A model generated the notes under the pieces. The model saw only the letters and a program-made list of their open reading frames with translations. It ran no database searches and was not told where the DNA came from. This document shows, piece after piece, positions 1-9,946 of a stretch of 64,000 nucleotides of DNA. Position numbers and translations under genes: made by a program. Positions within the stretch are counted from its first letter, which is position 1, and the number at the start of each line of letters is the position of its first letter. The stretch comes from Adineta vaga (taxonomy: Eukaryota; Rotifera): assembly GCA_021613535.1 (NCBI GenBank), contig CP075493.1:10912001-10976000 (forward strand), read 5' to 3'.

Positions 1-499
1 CCATCGCCAGGGTGTTATCTGAAGGGACCGTGCGATAAAAGGCAGGGTATGTCTGTCGGTCGGACAGGTCAGAGTCAGTTGCCGAGTAGGAGACGACAGG
101 AATGCCAATGGTGGCGGCAAATGCAGCAATTTGGTGTGCTTCTCTCGAGAACGTGGGTCCGACGATGCCCATGGTATTCGATGACGACACAGCTTGACAG
201 GTGGCGGCCAGAGCGCTGATGACGTTGCCGTCGGTATGGGCGGCTTGCCACCCTATTGATTGACCCTGAATAGTGATGTTGTATTGCTGAGCGAGGAGCA
301 TAGCAGCTTTGAACATGGCACGCGAATGATCAGAGAAGTCGCTGGTTTGTGAGGCGTTTTCGGCATGCTCGAAGAGACCGAGAAGCTGAATAACGGAAGG
401 ACTCGACGATGGCCACGTGAGCGAGACATTTGTCAAATTAATCAGTAGCAATAGTATACGCAATAGGAGGCATCGAAAGTTCCACCAAGATATGCCCAT
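1..499 (-). CDS. Class C GPCR / ANF-receptor-type ligand-binding protein, 5' part (cut by window edge)
   Basis: An open frame starts at the ATG at 499 and runs off the window. It begins with a hydrophobic signal-like segment (about residues 9-22, leucine-rich). A periplasmic-binding-protein type I ectodomain follows, with the familiar landmarks GIVGPTFSREA, GIPVVSYSATD, LSDR and FYRTVPSDN. These are typical of metabotropic glutamate and GABA-B-like receptors (family knowledge), where this lobe binds amino-acid-type ligands outside the cell. The seven-TM part would lie beyond the window, so a ligand-binding protein without it cannot be excluded. The segment is clearly richer in G+C and C-ending codons than every other gene here. 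About 166 codons are visible and the frame is unbroken. Confidence 0.85.
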   Translation of the reverse strand, partial: MGISWWNFRCLLLRILLLLINLTNVSLTWPSSSPSVIQLLGLFEHAENASQTSDFSDHSRAMFKAAMLLAQQYNITIQGQSIGWQAAHTDGNVISALAATCQAVSSSNTMGIVGPTFSREAHQIAAFAATIGIPVVSYSATDSDLSDRQTYPAFYRTVPSDNTLAM

Positions 500-1495
500 T
501 GCCTAAGATCTACTCTTTCGTTACGATATCTACAACAAACGGTAATTAGACCTGATGTTTCTCATCCATTTCATATCGTATTTTGAATGCACGATGCAAC
601 AGGAAAGAAGCTGATTTTTCGGAAGAAAAACGTATCGGTTGGATAATTCACTCACTCTTAGAAAATTGACACTCAACCTCTTTAGTACTCACAGCGAAAA
701 GTTCAAGGTCCTACTTCATGATAAAAAAGGTGTTCCAAAAAGATATTTTCCAACTTTTAAATAGTGCTGGTCGCAGATAAAATCTTTCGTGAGTCAGTTT
801 TTTCATTGCGAATAATGGTGAACGACTACCGTTGTGAGACAGGGTAAGATGAGTAAAGAGAGTGTAAAAGCAAGAAAACTGGAAAGCTGTTAGAGAACAA
901 CAATAAAAAAAACAAGCACTCGGCAAGCAGGCATAGCAATGGGTAAATGGAAGAGAAACTAACAAAGAAACAAGGAGGCGACTGCAGCAGCTTGGAAGAA
1001 TATGGAAAAAGATGAAAATACTAAAGAGAAGAAAATGTTATCAACTGAGAATAAATGAAACCATCAACTTCCGGAAGTCAATCTTAGAATATAAAAAAGC
1101 AATTAACAAAAATGAATAATTAAAAAGAAAGAAATGATTACTGACTACAAGATCTTATAAGCAAAGCAATTAATACGCACGTCACATTTGTGATTCATCC
1201 AAAGTCATGACTTTTTTGTTTGTTTTATCGAAAACTCTATTGAATATATAAGAGTCTTATGTGTAGTGTATCATTTTTCTTAGGCGGAACAGTTATAGTT
1301 TTCGTTCGGGAGGTAGACACTTATTTATCAAGGATAATACTCGAAGGCTTCGTTACTGTATGTTCGTGAAAGAGCAATTGTTGCAACATCTTGAGGGTGT
1401 GGGTGTGGGTGGGTATTAGTCGAAGATGACACTCACACCTATCTGACGATGATTTTATTCGCAAAGTCCAAATTCAAAGTTTCCTAGGTTTCGTC
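500..1495. other. Intergenic, with one telomere-like tract
   Basis: This AT-rich stretch presumably holds the 5' leader and promoter of the minus-strand receptor gene. Apart from the TGTGGG tract at 1391-1414 I see no gene. The short antisense frame around 711-965 has no recognisable protein features. Confidence 0.5.
1391..1414 (+). repeat. Interstitial telomere-like repeat (TGTGGG)n
   Basis: The tract reads as GAGGGTGTGGGTGTGGGTGGG preceded by TT, i.e. two perfect TGTGGG units with degenerate flanks. TGTGGG is the telomere repeat reported for bdelloid rotifers (established knowledge). A nearly identical tract, including the leading TTGAGGG, lies at 29822-29845. Confidence 0.6.
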
Positions 1496-1931
1496 ATGTT
1501 CAGAACGCATGATTATAATAAAGAAATGGCACATTTGAAAAGTACGCTGTCAATTTCACGGCAATCGTTGTCAGATGATAGTATTCGTCTAGCATTAGTT
1601 TGGAAAAATATAGGTAGAGTGTATGGATGATACAGTAACAGCGCACCGCAATGTTGGTTGGATACATACTTCGATGGGAAATCATTCAATTGCACTTTTA
1701 CACGTTCTGAATGCACTCGAAATAAATGAAAAATTATTCGCAGGAAACCAGTTTGATCTTGCTATGATTTATCGAGAAAATGCAGTACTACATATGCAAA
1801 AGATACTGATCATACGAGCAGAAACCGTTTCACTAGACAATTTATATGACTGCAATCTTCATTTGATGATAGCAATGCGTTGTAATGAACTTTATCGTTA
1901 CGAAGAAGCCATACAACATAGAAAGCAATAG
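1496..1931 (+). pseudogene. Broken kinesin-light-chain-like TPR gene fragment
   Basis: The first frame from the ATG at 1496 gives TPR-type sequence (…LALVWKNIGRVYG) and stops at about 1628. The protein continues one frame over from 1623 with VGWIHTSMGNHSIALLHVLNALEINEKL and FDLAMIYRENA. These match the 42-residue TPR pattern of bdelloid kinesin-light-chain-like proteins. The two halves are joined only by a frameshift at about 1620, with no splice signals that would allow an intron there. The repeats decay after about residue 75. Both ends of a normal TPR protein are missing, so I call it a relic. Confidence 0.6.
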
Positions 1932-2470
1932 GCATCGGCTGTCATATCTTCGAACCGTCTAATCATTACTAGGGAATTCTTAATAAGTTTCTCGAAACGC
2001 TATTGTACAAGAAGCAACGATAATCATCCTTATTTAATTATATATCTATCTCTTTAGTTTATCGAGCAACGTAAAATTTCATTCTGAGAGCGACTATAAT
2101 ACAGATTATGTAGGAAATAGACAAATGATATTATGTTTCACCATTCTACTGCTAGCACTTTGTTTTTTATTCTTGTAATTAATAGAGCTACAGATAGACA
2201 AAAGATAACTAAGTTTAACTATACATACATTAAAGCTATTACTATTAAATAGACATAATAAGACATATTTGGTATTAGATATCCTTATAGCCAATAGAAA
2301 GATAAACTGTCATATGAGATAAATTCAACGTGTCCTTGGTGATTGTTGTGTTGTGTTTATTTTTTTATCTCATGACGCAAGAAGAAGATGACATCATCAC
2401 GACATATGTTAGTATTAAATCAAGAGAGAATCGAGTGAACTAGTGCATAGTTTTTCTCAGTTGAAAAACG
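1932..2470. other. Intergenic, nothing recognised
   Basis: AT-rich DNA between the TPR relic and the next gene; it should include the promoter of the zinc-ribbon membrane protein. No convincing coding potential on either strand. Confidence 0.5.
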
Positions 2471-3294
2471 ATGAATAATTTTATTAGTCCTAAATCAATT
2501 TATGTGCCTTCAGTACATAGTAAGGATCTATAGTTATATTGTCTATAAACTTAATTTGAATTTTTTTAGCTGAATGCTGTAAGATAGAATTTGCTTCAAA
2601 TTATCCAAACGATTTGGATGGTATTATCAGTCAAAATCAATTTCTAGAATCCATTAATAGAATAAATCGGCGAATTTCTTCAACGAAATTTGTTGTCATG
2701 TTTGTTCTCGCTTTTGCTTTAAGTATTATTGGTGCAATCATATGTTTTATTGTTGGTTTAAGCATGTCAACTGACTCTGGTGGATTTGTATTCATTGGTT
2801 TGGCAATTGCTTTGTTTCTTTTTGGAATTATTTTTAATTTTGTTGGATGTTTTGTTATGCATCGGGGACATGTAGAACGAATACGAAAAGTGATTAAAAA
2901 GGAATCAGACAAATACTCATCACACTTACCCGTTTCATGTACTTGGCGATTAAATACAACAACAGAATATGCTGAAGGAATTGGAAATTATCAGAACTGC
3001 CAGGTAATATCATTTCATTCATAGTATGATTGTTAAATAGATACACTGATTTAGCTAATCATTGATATCCATGACACGACAACTTCTTCGACTGAAAGTA
3101 GAATGAACGATGCAAATCAAATGATTAATGAATCAACATCTATTCTTAAACGTCATGATGACAGTGCACCTCCACCTTATTCTAGTTTATCAATGAAATT
3201 TTGTTCGCAATGTGGTACATTACGACAAAGTTCTGCAGCTAATTTTTGTTCTTCATGTGGAAATTCCTTTGTAAATATGAAAATATCTATTTGA
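2471..3294 (+). CDS. Two-TM membrane protein with C-terminal zinc ribbon
   Basis: Three exons (2471-2519, 2570-3003, 3055-3294) join with matching phases through GTAAG/TTTAG and GTAATA/TTTAG introns of 50 and 51 bases, giving 240 residues. The ATG at 2471 is the first in frame. A short N-terminal part with a CC pair (residues 19-20) is followed by two hydrophobic helices, about 57-80 and 87-112, with a glycine-rich loop between them. Next come a basic/charged segment and, at the very end, a zinc-ribbon pair CSQCG (C211, C214) and CSSCG (C226, C229). Such ribbons bind one zinc ion. I do not recognise a named family. Both helices suggest an internal-membrane or plasma-membrane protein with the ribbon on the cytosolic side (inference). 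Confidence 0.75.
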
Positions 3295-3485
3295 AACTAA
3301 AGATATTTCTTCGTTTTTTTTACTGTAAAAACGATTCTGAAGTTGTGTGCTAGAAGCTTTTCTTCGATCCATAAGATGAAGTTGGAAGAAAAAAGAAATC
3401 TTTTTTTCAATTCTGCACACGCACTTTCAACTTTCCAACATACATTAAACAGATGCTGAAAAAATACAATTCTATTCAATAAGTA

Positions 3486-5527
3486 ATGGCGAGTGCCGAT
3501 GTTAATACGAAGCCAAAAAGAAAATTTGCATTTATTACTGGCAATGATAATTATAGTCATGAATGCAACAAATTACGACAATCAGTTAACAATGCTAATG
3601 ATCTGAGTAATCTATTAAAGACGTTGAATTTTGATGTTAGTTCCATTATCAATGGTAATCGTGAAAGACTTTCTCAGGCGTTCAAAATGTTGAGTGGATA
3701 TATGAGAGATGGTGATTTAATCTTTTTATATTTTTCTGGTCAGAGTTATCAAGTTAATGGTATCGATCATTTCATACCTACTGATGATGCACAGTTAAAC
3801 TCTGAATCAGACGTAACAAATAATGCTTTGAGTATTCAAGATATCGTGAACTTATTGTCGGAAACTGGTAAACATTATGCAATTATTGTTATACTGGATT
3901 GTTCAAAGATATATCGTTTGGGTGATGCTCGACAATCAAAAGGTAAATATAATTTCCATTCGGAATCTTGTTCAATAATTATTTCGTTATTGTAGAGGCA
4001 CTGAAATCTAGAGGAATTCGTAAAATCAATTTACCTGGTGAAACAATCATTCAGTTTGCCTGTGATTTTGATCAAACTTCAAATGATATCATCAGTAATG
4101 AACGAAACACTTTGTATACGAAAGCTTTGTTACAACATACAACTCGAGAATTTGTTCACGTTAATGATATTTTCAAGAGTATCGAAAATGATGTCTATCA
4201 GCAAAGTAATCGTCAACAACGGCCAGTGTCTGTCAATCGATTATCAGAAGGTTTACAAGTCTTTTTGAACTATGGAATACGTAAGTCAACTGAAGAACAT
4301 TTACTTTTATTTGTATTCTCTATTACTTCAGAAGTACCAAAATTACGTATTGAAGAATTCATATCGCAAACACCGTTATCACACGAAGAGAAAGCTTATT
4401 TTAGCGAGTGTAAAGAATATTACAATTTGACGAAACAACCGTTGGTTTCTATTTCTGATGAAGTACTTTCTAGCGACAGTTCCTGTTTACAGACAACACT
4501 TAAATTAGCAATCGATGTAGACTGTCATCAATTAGAATTAGAAGTCTTCTTTAATCAGTTTTGTAAGAAAATTGGTCTGCCACGAGACTATTTAACATTG
4601 AAACGAGTACAAAAAGGATCAGCTATTCTCGAAGCAGAAATTGCTGACAAATCAGAACCAAAAAGCTTCAAAGCCAAAATAAAAGTGATCTGCCGTTCTT
4701 TCACAGAAAAGTTGCGCCAAGAACTAGCTAAAATCAAAATCTTTTTCCTATACATGGGTTCAGTGGAATCTCTAGGAAAAGTTCAAAAGTTTCGTTCAGA
4801 AATCAAATTGAATCCAAAGTACAATCGTATCTATGTAAAAGGACATAATTACTGGGAGGGTCCGACGCCTGATCATTTAGATCGTGGTGGCAATCCATAT
4901 TTTTGTCCAGTCGGATGGAAACGATGGTCTTTTTATGTAACAAAAAATTTTTATGAAAGATTCAAAGGATGGTCTATCTGTTATCATGGCACAAAGTTTT
5001 CGTATGGTTTAGCAATATTACTCAGCGGTTTGAAACCTGCGAAAAATGCAGAACATGGACAAGGAATCTATACAACTTCATCTATTAACTATGCATGTCA
5101 TCCACGATATGCTGAAGTGAAACTAATCGAATCATCGACAAATAGTACTTTTTTCAAAAATGGTAAATACGTTCAATTCGTTCTTGAATGTCGTGTTCAT
5201 CCAGATAATATAATTATCAAAGAACGTGAAACATTGGATGCATCAAAAACTATTATTGATAAGAATATTAGTAATGATGTTATCGAATGGCTGATCAATA
5301 ATCAAGGTAAAGATATCGTTGATTTTAATGATCCAAATGCTTCCATTGTTTGTACTGGAATTATGGTTCGAGTGACGGATAATCATCCTGGTCTTCTATC
5401 TCAATCACAATGGTGGCATCATGCACATTTATGTGATAGAAGTTACTGTTGTTTATTAGATATCGATACAAAAACTTTAAAACGACTGAATGAAAGTGGT
5501 AGTCAATGTAATATTATCTATGACTGA
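3486..5527 (+). CDS. Caspase-like (Peptidase C14) protein with altered catalytic His, fused to an ART/PARP-like C-terminal domain
   Basis: Two exons (3486-3942, 3996-5527; 53-base intron, phase 1 on both sides) give 662 residues. Residues 10-270 follow the Peptidase C14 fold: FITGNDNYS near the start, NDANDLSNLLK-like helix (37-46), a large-subunit strand with LYFSG then QS where FSGHG is expected (Q86 replaces the catalytic His), LDCS with C139 retained, and a small-subunit-like IIQFACDFDQT stretch. Without the His, normal cysteine protease activity is doubtful. The last ~200 residues carry WSICYHGT (H483), GQGIYTT (Y511) and FVLECRV (E550). That spacing resembles the H-Y-E pattern of ADP-ribosyltransferase/PARP folds (family assignment is inference). 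It could instead be an uncharacterised domain with a similar motif. Cytosolic, no signal peptide. Confidence 0.8.
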
Positions 5528-6091
5528 GCTTATTCGTGATAATATTCAAGAAAAGAATTCTTTTTTCTAATTATAATAATATAGTTTATTGGACCTATGA
5601 GTATTTCCAAAAAAATTCTTTTTCTTTGATCGAGTTCAAAAATGCATGCAGTTTAGTATTACCGATTTTGGCAATGATCATTTCTCATAAGAGATTATAC
5701 ATTCACAGCTCGATCTGCCACTTTTTTTTATTGTTATTGCGAATCCTGTAATTATTTTTCAAAAAATTGCAACAAAATCAAAGTGTTTTGAGAATGAGAG
5801 TGTACGACCAGAAAGTGTGTATTTTTAAAGAAAAAGTACGCATGTATATCCAACATTGAAAAAAAAGAAGAGAATAGAAAGACTGTTAGCTTCCATCGCA
5901 TTCTTTCAATGATCCAGGAGAAAAAGGAACACGTTTGTTGTTGCTATTTGAGTTTGTTTTAAATATTAACAGAATTTATACAGAAAGCAGACAAAAGAGA
6001 ATTTGTTTTCGTCTATTTATACAAGATAAAAATAAACGAAGGTAAAATAGTTACGAAATCATTTGTACAAAATTCTAACATTCTCTACAAA
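5528..6091. other. Intergenic, nothing recognised
   Basis: AT-rich spacer between two plus-strand genes. The short frame at 5536-5751 reads like random AT-rich DNA. Confidence 0.5.
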
Positions 6092-7495
6092 ATGTTCGAA
6101 CAATCCGATTTCTTGGAAGAACAGGCACCGATCCTCGAGGAAGAAGAAGAAGATGCAGATACGATCCAAATGCCTGTAAAACCAGATGATCTCAGTTTTT
6201 CTTGGTTTTTACTTAAAGTCGTAGAAGAAGGCCGAAAATTTTGTCAACTAGATAATATATCTGTCAAACGAAAGGATCTTTCTTATCATGCGCATCTTCT
6301 ACTGGCATTCATTATATTTCTTGTTGCGATGATTATTGGGAGTGTTCATTTAAATGGTTGTTCCAACGAACGAATGATCTGTATTTTTTTAATTGTTCAA
6401 GGTGTATGTGGTCTCTGCATAGTTTTCGTTCATACTGCCGAAGCTTTCGTTAAGTTAGTATTTCTATATGATAGTAAAAGAAAAATCTATATACGTATCT
6501 CTTCAGCTGCAATACAATTTGTCCTTTTCGATTCAATACAAATGTTGTCAAGTGTATCTTTGCTTTTACTTACTGTCTTGTGATATTTTCGATTATTTGG
6601 TTTATGTTTGGTCACATCTGGATGTTTCGAAAAATAAATGTATCAGACAATGGACAATTCTGTAAGACGAGTACATCCAAAGTTACTATTATGATATTAC
6701 TCTATGAATATCTTATTGGAATTTGGTACATGGGTTCTCGCATATGGAATAATCTATTCATTTTAAATTCGCTTCAAAATTTTATACAGCACCGACTTCG
6801 TAAGTTTATTTTCATAATACATACATATGAATATTTTCTTTCATAGATCAACTACGTCCATCGATTGTATTGGAAATCGCTGATACGTCAAATGATGAAC
6901 TTGATGAAATTTCAATTGTAAGAGAACCTACACGATATGAAGAACACGGAAGTGGTATACAGTTTGCACAAATAAGAACAACATATATTCTATATATTGT
7001 AATTGGATTAGTTCTATGTGGTATAATTATAATTTTGATGATAACATCGAGTAAGAACAGAGATTTATTTAAAAATGTGGAATACGAATATTTCTATTCT
7101 TATCAGTTTCACCTGCCGTTGTACTTCCCTCACAATGTTCTACTTATACCACAATCACAGATTCTACACGTCGCGTAACTTATACATCCTGTTGTCAAAA
7201 TGATTACAGTCAGGCAACTGGATGGTATCGTTTCATGGATGGTGCCGGTACACAACTTGTCACAACACCATTGTCTCAAAACAACATCTGCAGTGCTACC
7301 TATCCTGGTTGGTGGAATGGATCTTTACCAGGGATCGTTGGTTCCAGTAACGTAGGAAATATTTGTTTTTCTAGCAGTGGTTCCTCTTGTGCGGACAAAA
7401 TATCCTCGATCATCGCGACGAACTGTGGTGATTATTATGTATTCTATTTAGTACAAATAGCATGCTGTTCATCGTATCGTTATTGCACAACATAA
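6092..7495 (+). CDS. TMEM272-like four-TM region joined to a fifth TM and a D8C (uromodulin-type) domain; one frame break
   Basis: From the ATG at 6092, an acidic N-terminus leads into membrane segments with the TMEM272-like pattern AMIIGSVHLNGC. The frame stops at 6583. The same membrane protein continues one frame over (WFMFGHIWMFRKIN, then FCKTSTSK) with no room for an intron, so a one-base shift sits near 6575-6580. Two normal introns follow (6800-6846 and 7051-7106) with matching phases. Exon 6847-7050 holds a cytosolic-looking linker and a strong TM helix; exon 7107-7495 holds a Cys-rich D8C domain (TSCCQNDY, WYRF, AGTQL, YPGWWNG, VGNICFSS, CGDYYVFYL, RYCTT). D8C domains occur extracellularly in uromodulin/GP2 (family knowledge). 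The topology fits a five-TM protein with an outside D8C domain. Alternatively two genes are run together. Confidence 0.65.
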
Positions 7496-8094
7496 TTTAA
7501 ACTTATACCATCTTGAACTTAAGTGTGTTAGCTATATACTACAGTAGTTTTCTGTTGCTTGATATTCTTTTTAAAATCTGGTGTGCGAGTATGATTATGA
7601 ATTTTAGTAGTCTTTTTTAAACCATACACCTACCATCAAAATTCAGAAGGCAGGATTAATAATTTCATCTGTATTGTAGCTGAAAAAGTCAACTCGATTT
7701 TAAATGCCACAGTATTCATACTTATTCACTTAAAGTGTGTAGTTTCGATTCATTAAACGTAATTTTTATTGACGTCTATACAAGGAATAAAATATTGTTA
7801 CTTTATTCGCATTGCCATATACAATTTGTATGCTTTGCAGTTATCATCATAAAAGATCAACTCATATTTCGGTTTTCCGTAAAATAAAGTACAAAGGTCA
7901 ATGGCTACTTGAAAAACAATCTATTCATCGGCCGTACCCTACACAGTATACTTCATGAATGGGTGGATAAACATGTACATCAAGTAAAATAAGTTTGTAC
8001 TTTTTATCCGATCATCTATACTTCTCCAGGTATATATAAAATAGCGAAATAAGTTGCGATTGCATTTTTAAAGTATTCATTCAGTTTCAAGTAC
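7496..8094. other. Intergenic, nothing recognised
   Basis: AT-rich spacer with no coding signal that I can support. Confidence 0.5.
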
Positions 8095-8515
8095 AGATCC
8101 GAATGTTGCATTTCGACAACAAGCTCTTGATCAGCATAACTAACATCGTCGACTTCATTGTACCGGTCTCAATTCATCTCTTAATACTTCATCTCAAAAT
8201 TAAGCGAATTATTTAGCAGCTAATAAGCTTTTTCAACATAGTGGTGCGTTAGGATTGGGTGAAAATATTTGGTATAAATGGTAAGATTTACTACACTACA
8301 TTCGTTGAAACAAAGCAACAAGTATTTTGTTTTCAAATATTCACTCGGTTCATTGTCAACCATGAGTTGATGCAATGAAACTTATTTATCCAATTATAAC
8401 TCACCCAGTCATTTTACAGAGGCAATTTGGAAAAGTTCCTCTCAGATAGACATTGATTTTACCTTTATAAGCGATAACATGTATGGTTATGTTGTTGCAA
8501 ATTATTATTCTGCAA
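8095..8515 (+). pseudogene. Dead CAP/SCP (PR-1-like) domain gene
   Basis: The plus strand reads AFRQQALDQHN, stop (TAA 8141-8143), LHCTGLNSSLN, stop (TAA 8201-8203), ANYLAANKLFQHSG and GLGENIWYKW. After an intron-like GTAAGATT it continues, with a frame shift, as HFTEAIWKSSSQ then YGYVVANYYSA. These are the hallmark blocks of CAP/SCP/PR-1 proteins: the QHN start, the LxxxAQ helix, the GENIW block, HFTQxVWK and VxNYxPAGN. CAP proteins are normally secreted. No signal peptide is visible, the PAGN ending is degraded, and two in-frame stops interrupt the first half, so the copy is not functional. Confidence 0.8.
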
Positions 8516-8874
8516 GACGTGCCCTTCTACTTTACATTTGCTCATCTTCATCGTAAAATATCTCATTAATTTCTATATTTGATATCTGAATTTGTTAGTC
8601 AACAAATACTGTTCGATTTCTATGTACATAGTTTGTTCAAAGCGGGAGTGCACGGTGGTGATGCATCTGGTATGTATAATGTCATTATTGGATTCGCTTT
8701 AGTTTATCATATTGATCAACCAAACGAGAAAAAGAATTTTTCTCTGTTCTTACATACCAGAGGCAATGGGTGTTATTGCGAAATTCTGATGCAATACAAT
8801 GACTCAAATATAGCGTGTATATATATACATTTATATTGGAAAGAGAACACGTTAACCATAGAATAAGTACGCAC
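8516..8874. other. Spacer with a possible decayed coding piece
   Basis: A frame at about 8579-8866 gives HGGDASGMYNVIIGFALVYH and RGNGCYCEI. This looks more protein-like than random but I cannot place it in a family. It may be a remnant exon. The 3' end contains the immediate upstream region of the nucleotidyltransferase gene. Confidence 0.3.
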
Positions 8875-9495
8875 ATGGCAGCGCAAATGATCGTACCTAC
8901 ACATCTTTTTAAATCGCTTCATTTACAAAAGCCTGAAAACTATAACATTTATCTGGTCGGATCTCGTCTATGGGGAACTAATAGTAATACAAGTGATTGG
9001 GACCTTCTAATTGTAGGTGATATTCCGTCAACGCAGCTCACAAGTCTTCATAAAGCTCAATATGATGTCAAACTACTTGATCGACAAGAATTCATACAGA
9101 GAGCAAATAATGGTTCTATCGTCGAAGTTCTATGTGCTCTATTGCGCAAAGAAGATATGCTACAACATGCATTTAACACTGATACTCTCCGTATAGATCA
9201 AGATACTATGAGAATATGGTTGGAAGAACGACGATACAAGGATTTCGAAAAAGCAGAAAAATTTTGGCACAAAGGAAATCGACAAGCAGGTTGGAAAATT
9301 CTTCGACATATTTTACATGCGAAAGCTCTTTACGATTACCTTATTTTCGCTATCCGAGAAAATCGAGTACCAATCGCGATTGAAGATCTACAAACAATTA
9401 TTCGTCCAGCTACTTTACTCTGTGACAAGGGATGGATGCAACTTGATTGGTCGAACGTGCATGAAGCGGTGATTGATACATTGACACATGTGTAG
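8875..9495 (+). CDS. Nucleotidyltransferase-fold protein (minimal NTase type)
   Basis: A single-exon frame of 206 residues. I prefer the ATG at 8875 (MAAQM…) to the in-frame ATG at 8815, because the 20 extra residues look like untranslated AT-rich DNA. The N-terminus has the nucleotidyltransferase signature: VGSRLWGT (residues 28-35) followed by SDWDLL (D41 and D43), plus a third acidic position in YDVK (D64). In this superfamily these acids bind two metal ions for transfer of a nucleotide to protein, RNA or a small molecule. The second half is helical with many basic residues and resembles the helical partner region of minimal NTases. The substrate is unknown. Possible bacterial origin is only a suggestion from the fold. 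Confidence 0.75.
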   Translation: MAAQMIVPTHLFKSLHLQKPENYNIYLVGSRLWGTNSNTSDWDLLIVGDIPSTQLTSLHKAQYDVKLLDRQEFIQRANNGSIVEVLCALLRKEDMLQHAFNTDTLRIDQDTMRIWLEERRYKDFEKAEKFWHKGNRQAGWKILRHILHAKALYDYLIFAIRENRVPIAIEDLQTIIRPATLLCDKGWMQLDWSNVHEAVIDTLTHV

Positions 9496-9946
9496 CATGA
9501 TTTGAATTTTATGAATGGTTCTGCGAGATTCTGGGTAATGTGTGATATTCAATGTATGTCTCTTCGCAAAATACATGTTGTACTTTATTTCAATTTGATA
9601 GAACAATTAAATAAATCTCTGCAACGAACAAATCACTTCCATTCAAAAACAGAGTTTATCCACCAACAGCAAGTAGAGAAATATGATATAAACTTCGTAC
9701 TTTGAACTTGAAAAAAAGCTTATTATTTCATGGAAAATACTTTTCATATTCTTTTATTCTCTCTTTAAAATTACTTGTCATAGATACATTTAAATATTGT
9801 TTTCTATTATACTGCCAAACGTAACATCTGTTTAGTAGTCATTGGTTCAATTTATTTTTAATGAAACTGTATCGTCACTTTCACGATGTTAGAATAATTG
9901 TACGGAGATAAAGCGGTTAATAGATAGTCAAGTAGTAGAGAAAAAG
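9496..9946. other. Convergent intergenic spacer
   Basis: Lies between the 3' ends of the plus-strand nucleotidyltransferase and the minus-strand lipid-anchored protein gene. AT-rich, with AATAAA-like signals (for example near 9610); no gene seen. Confidence 0.5.

Noticed and set aside
711-965. Minus-strand 84-codon open frame
   Set aside because: Cysteine- and phenylalanine-rich translation typical of AT-rich non-coding DNA; no domain, no splice partners.
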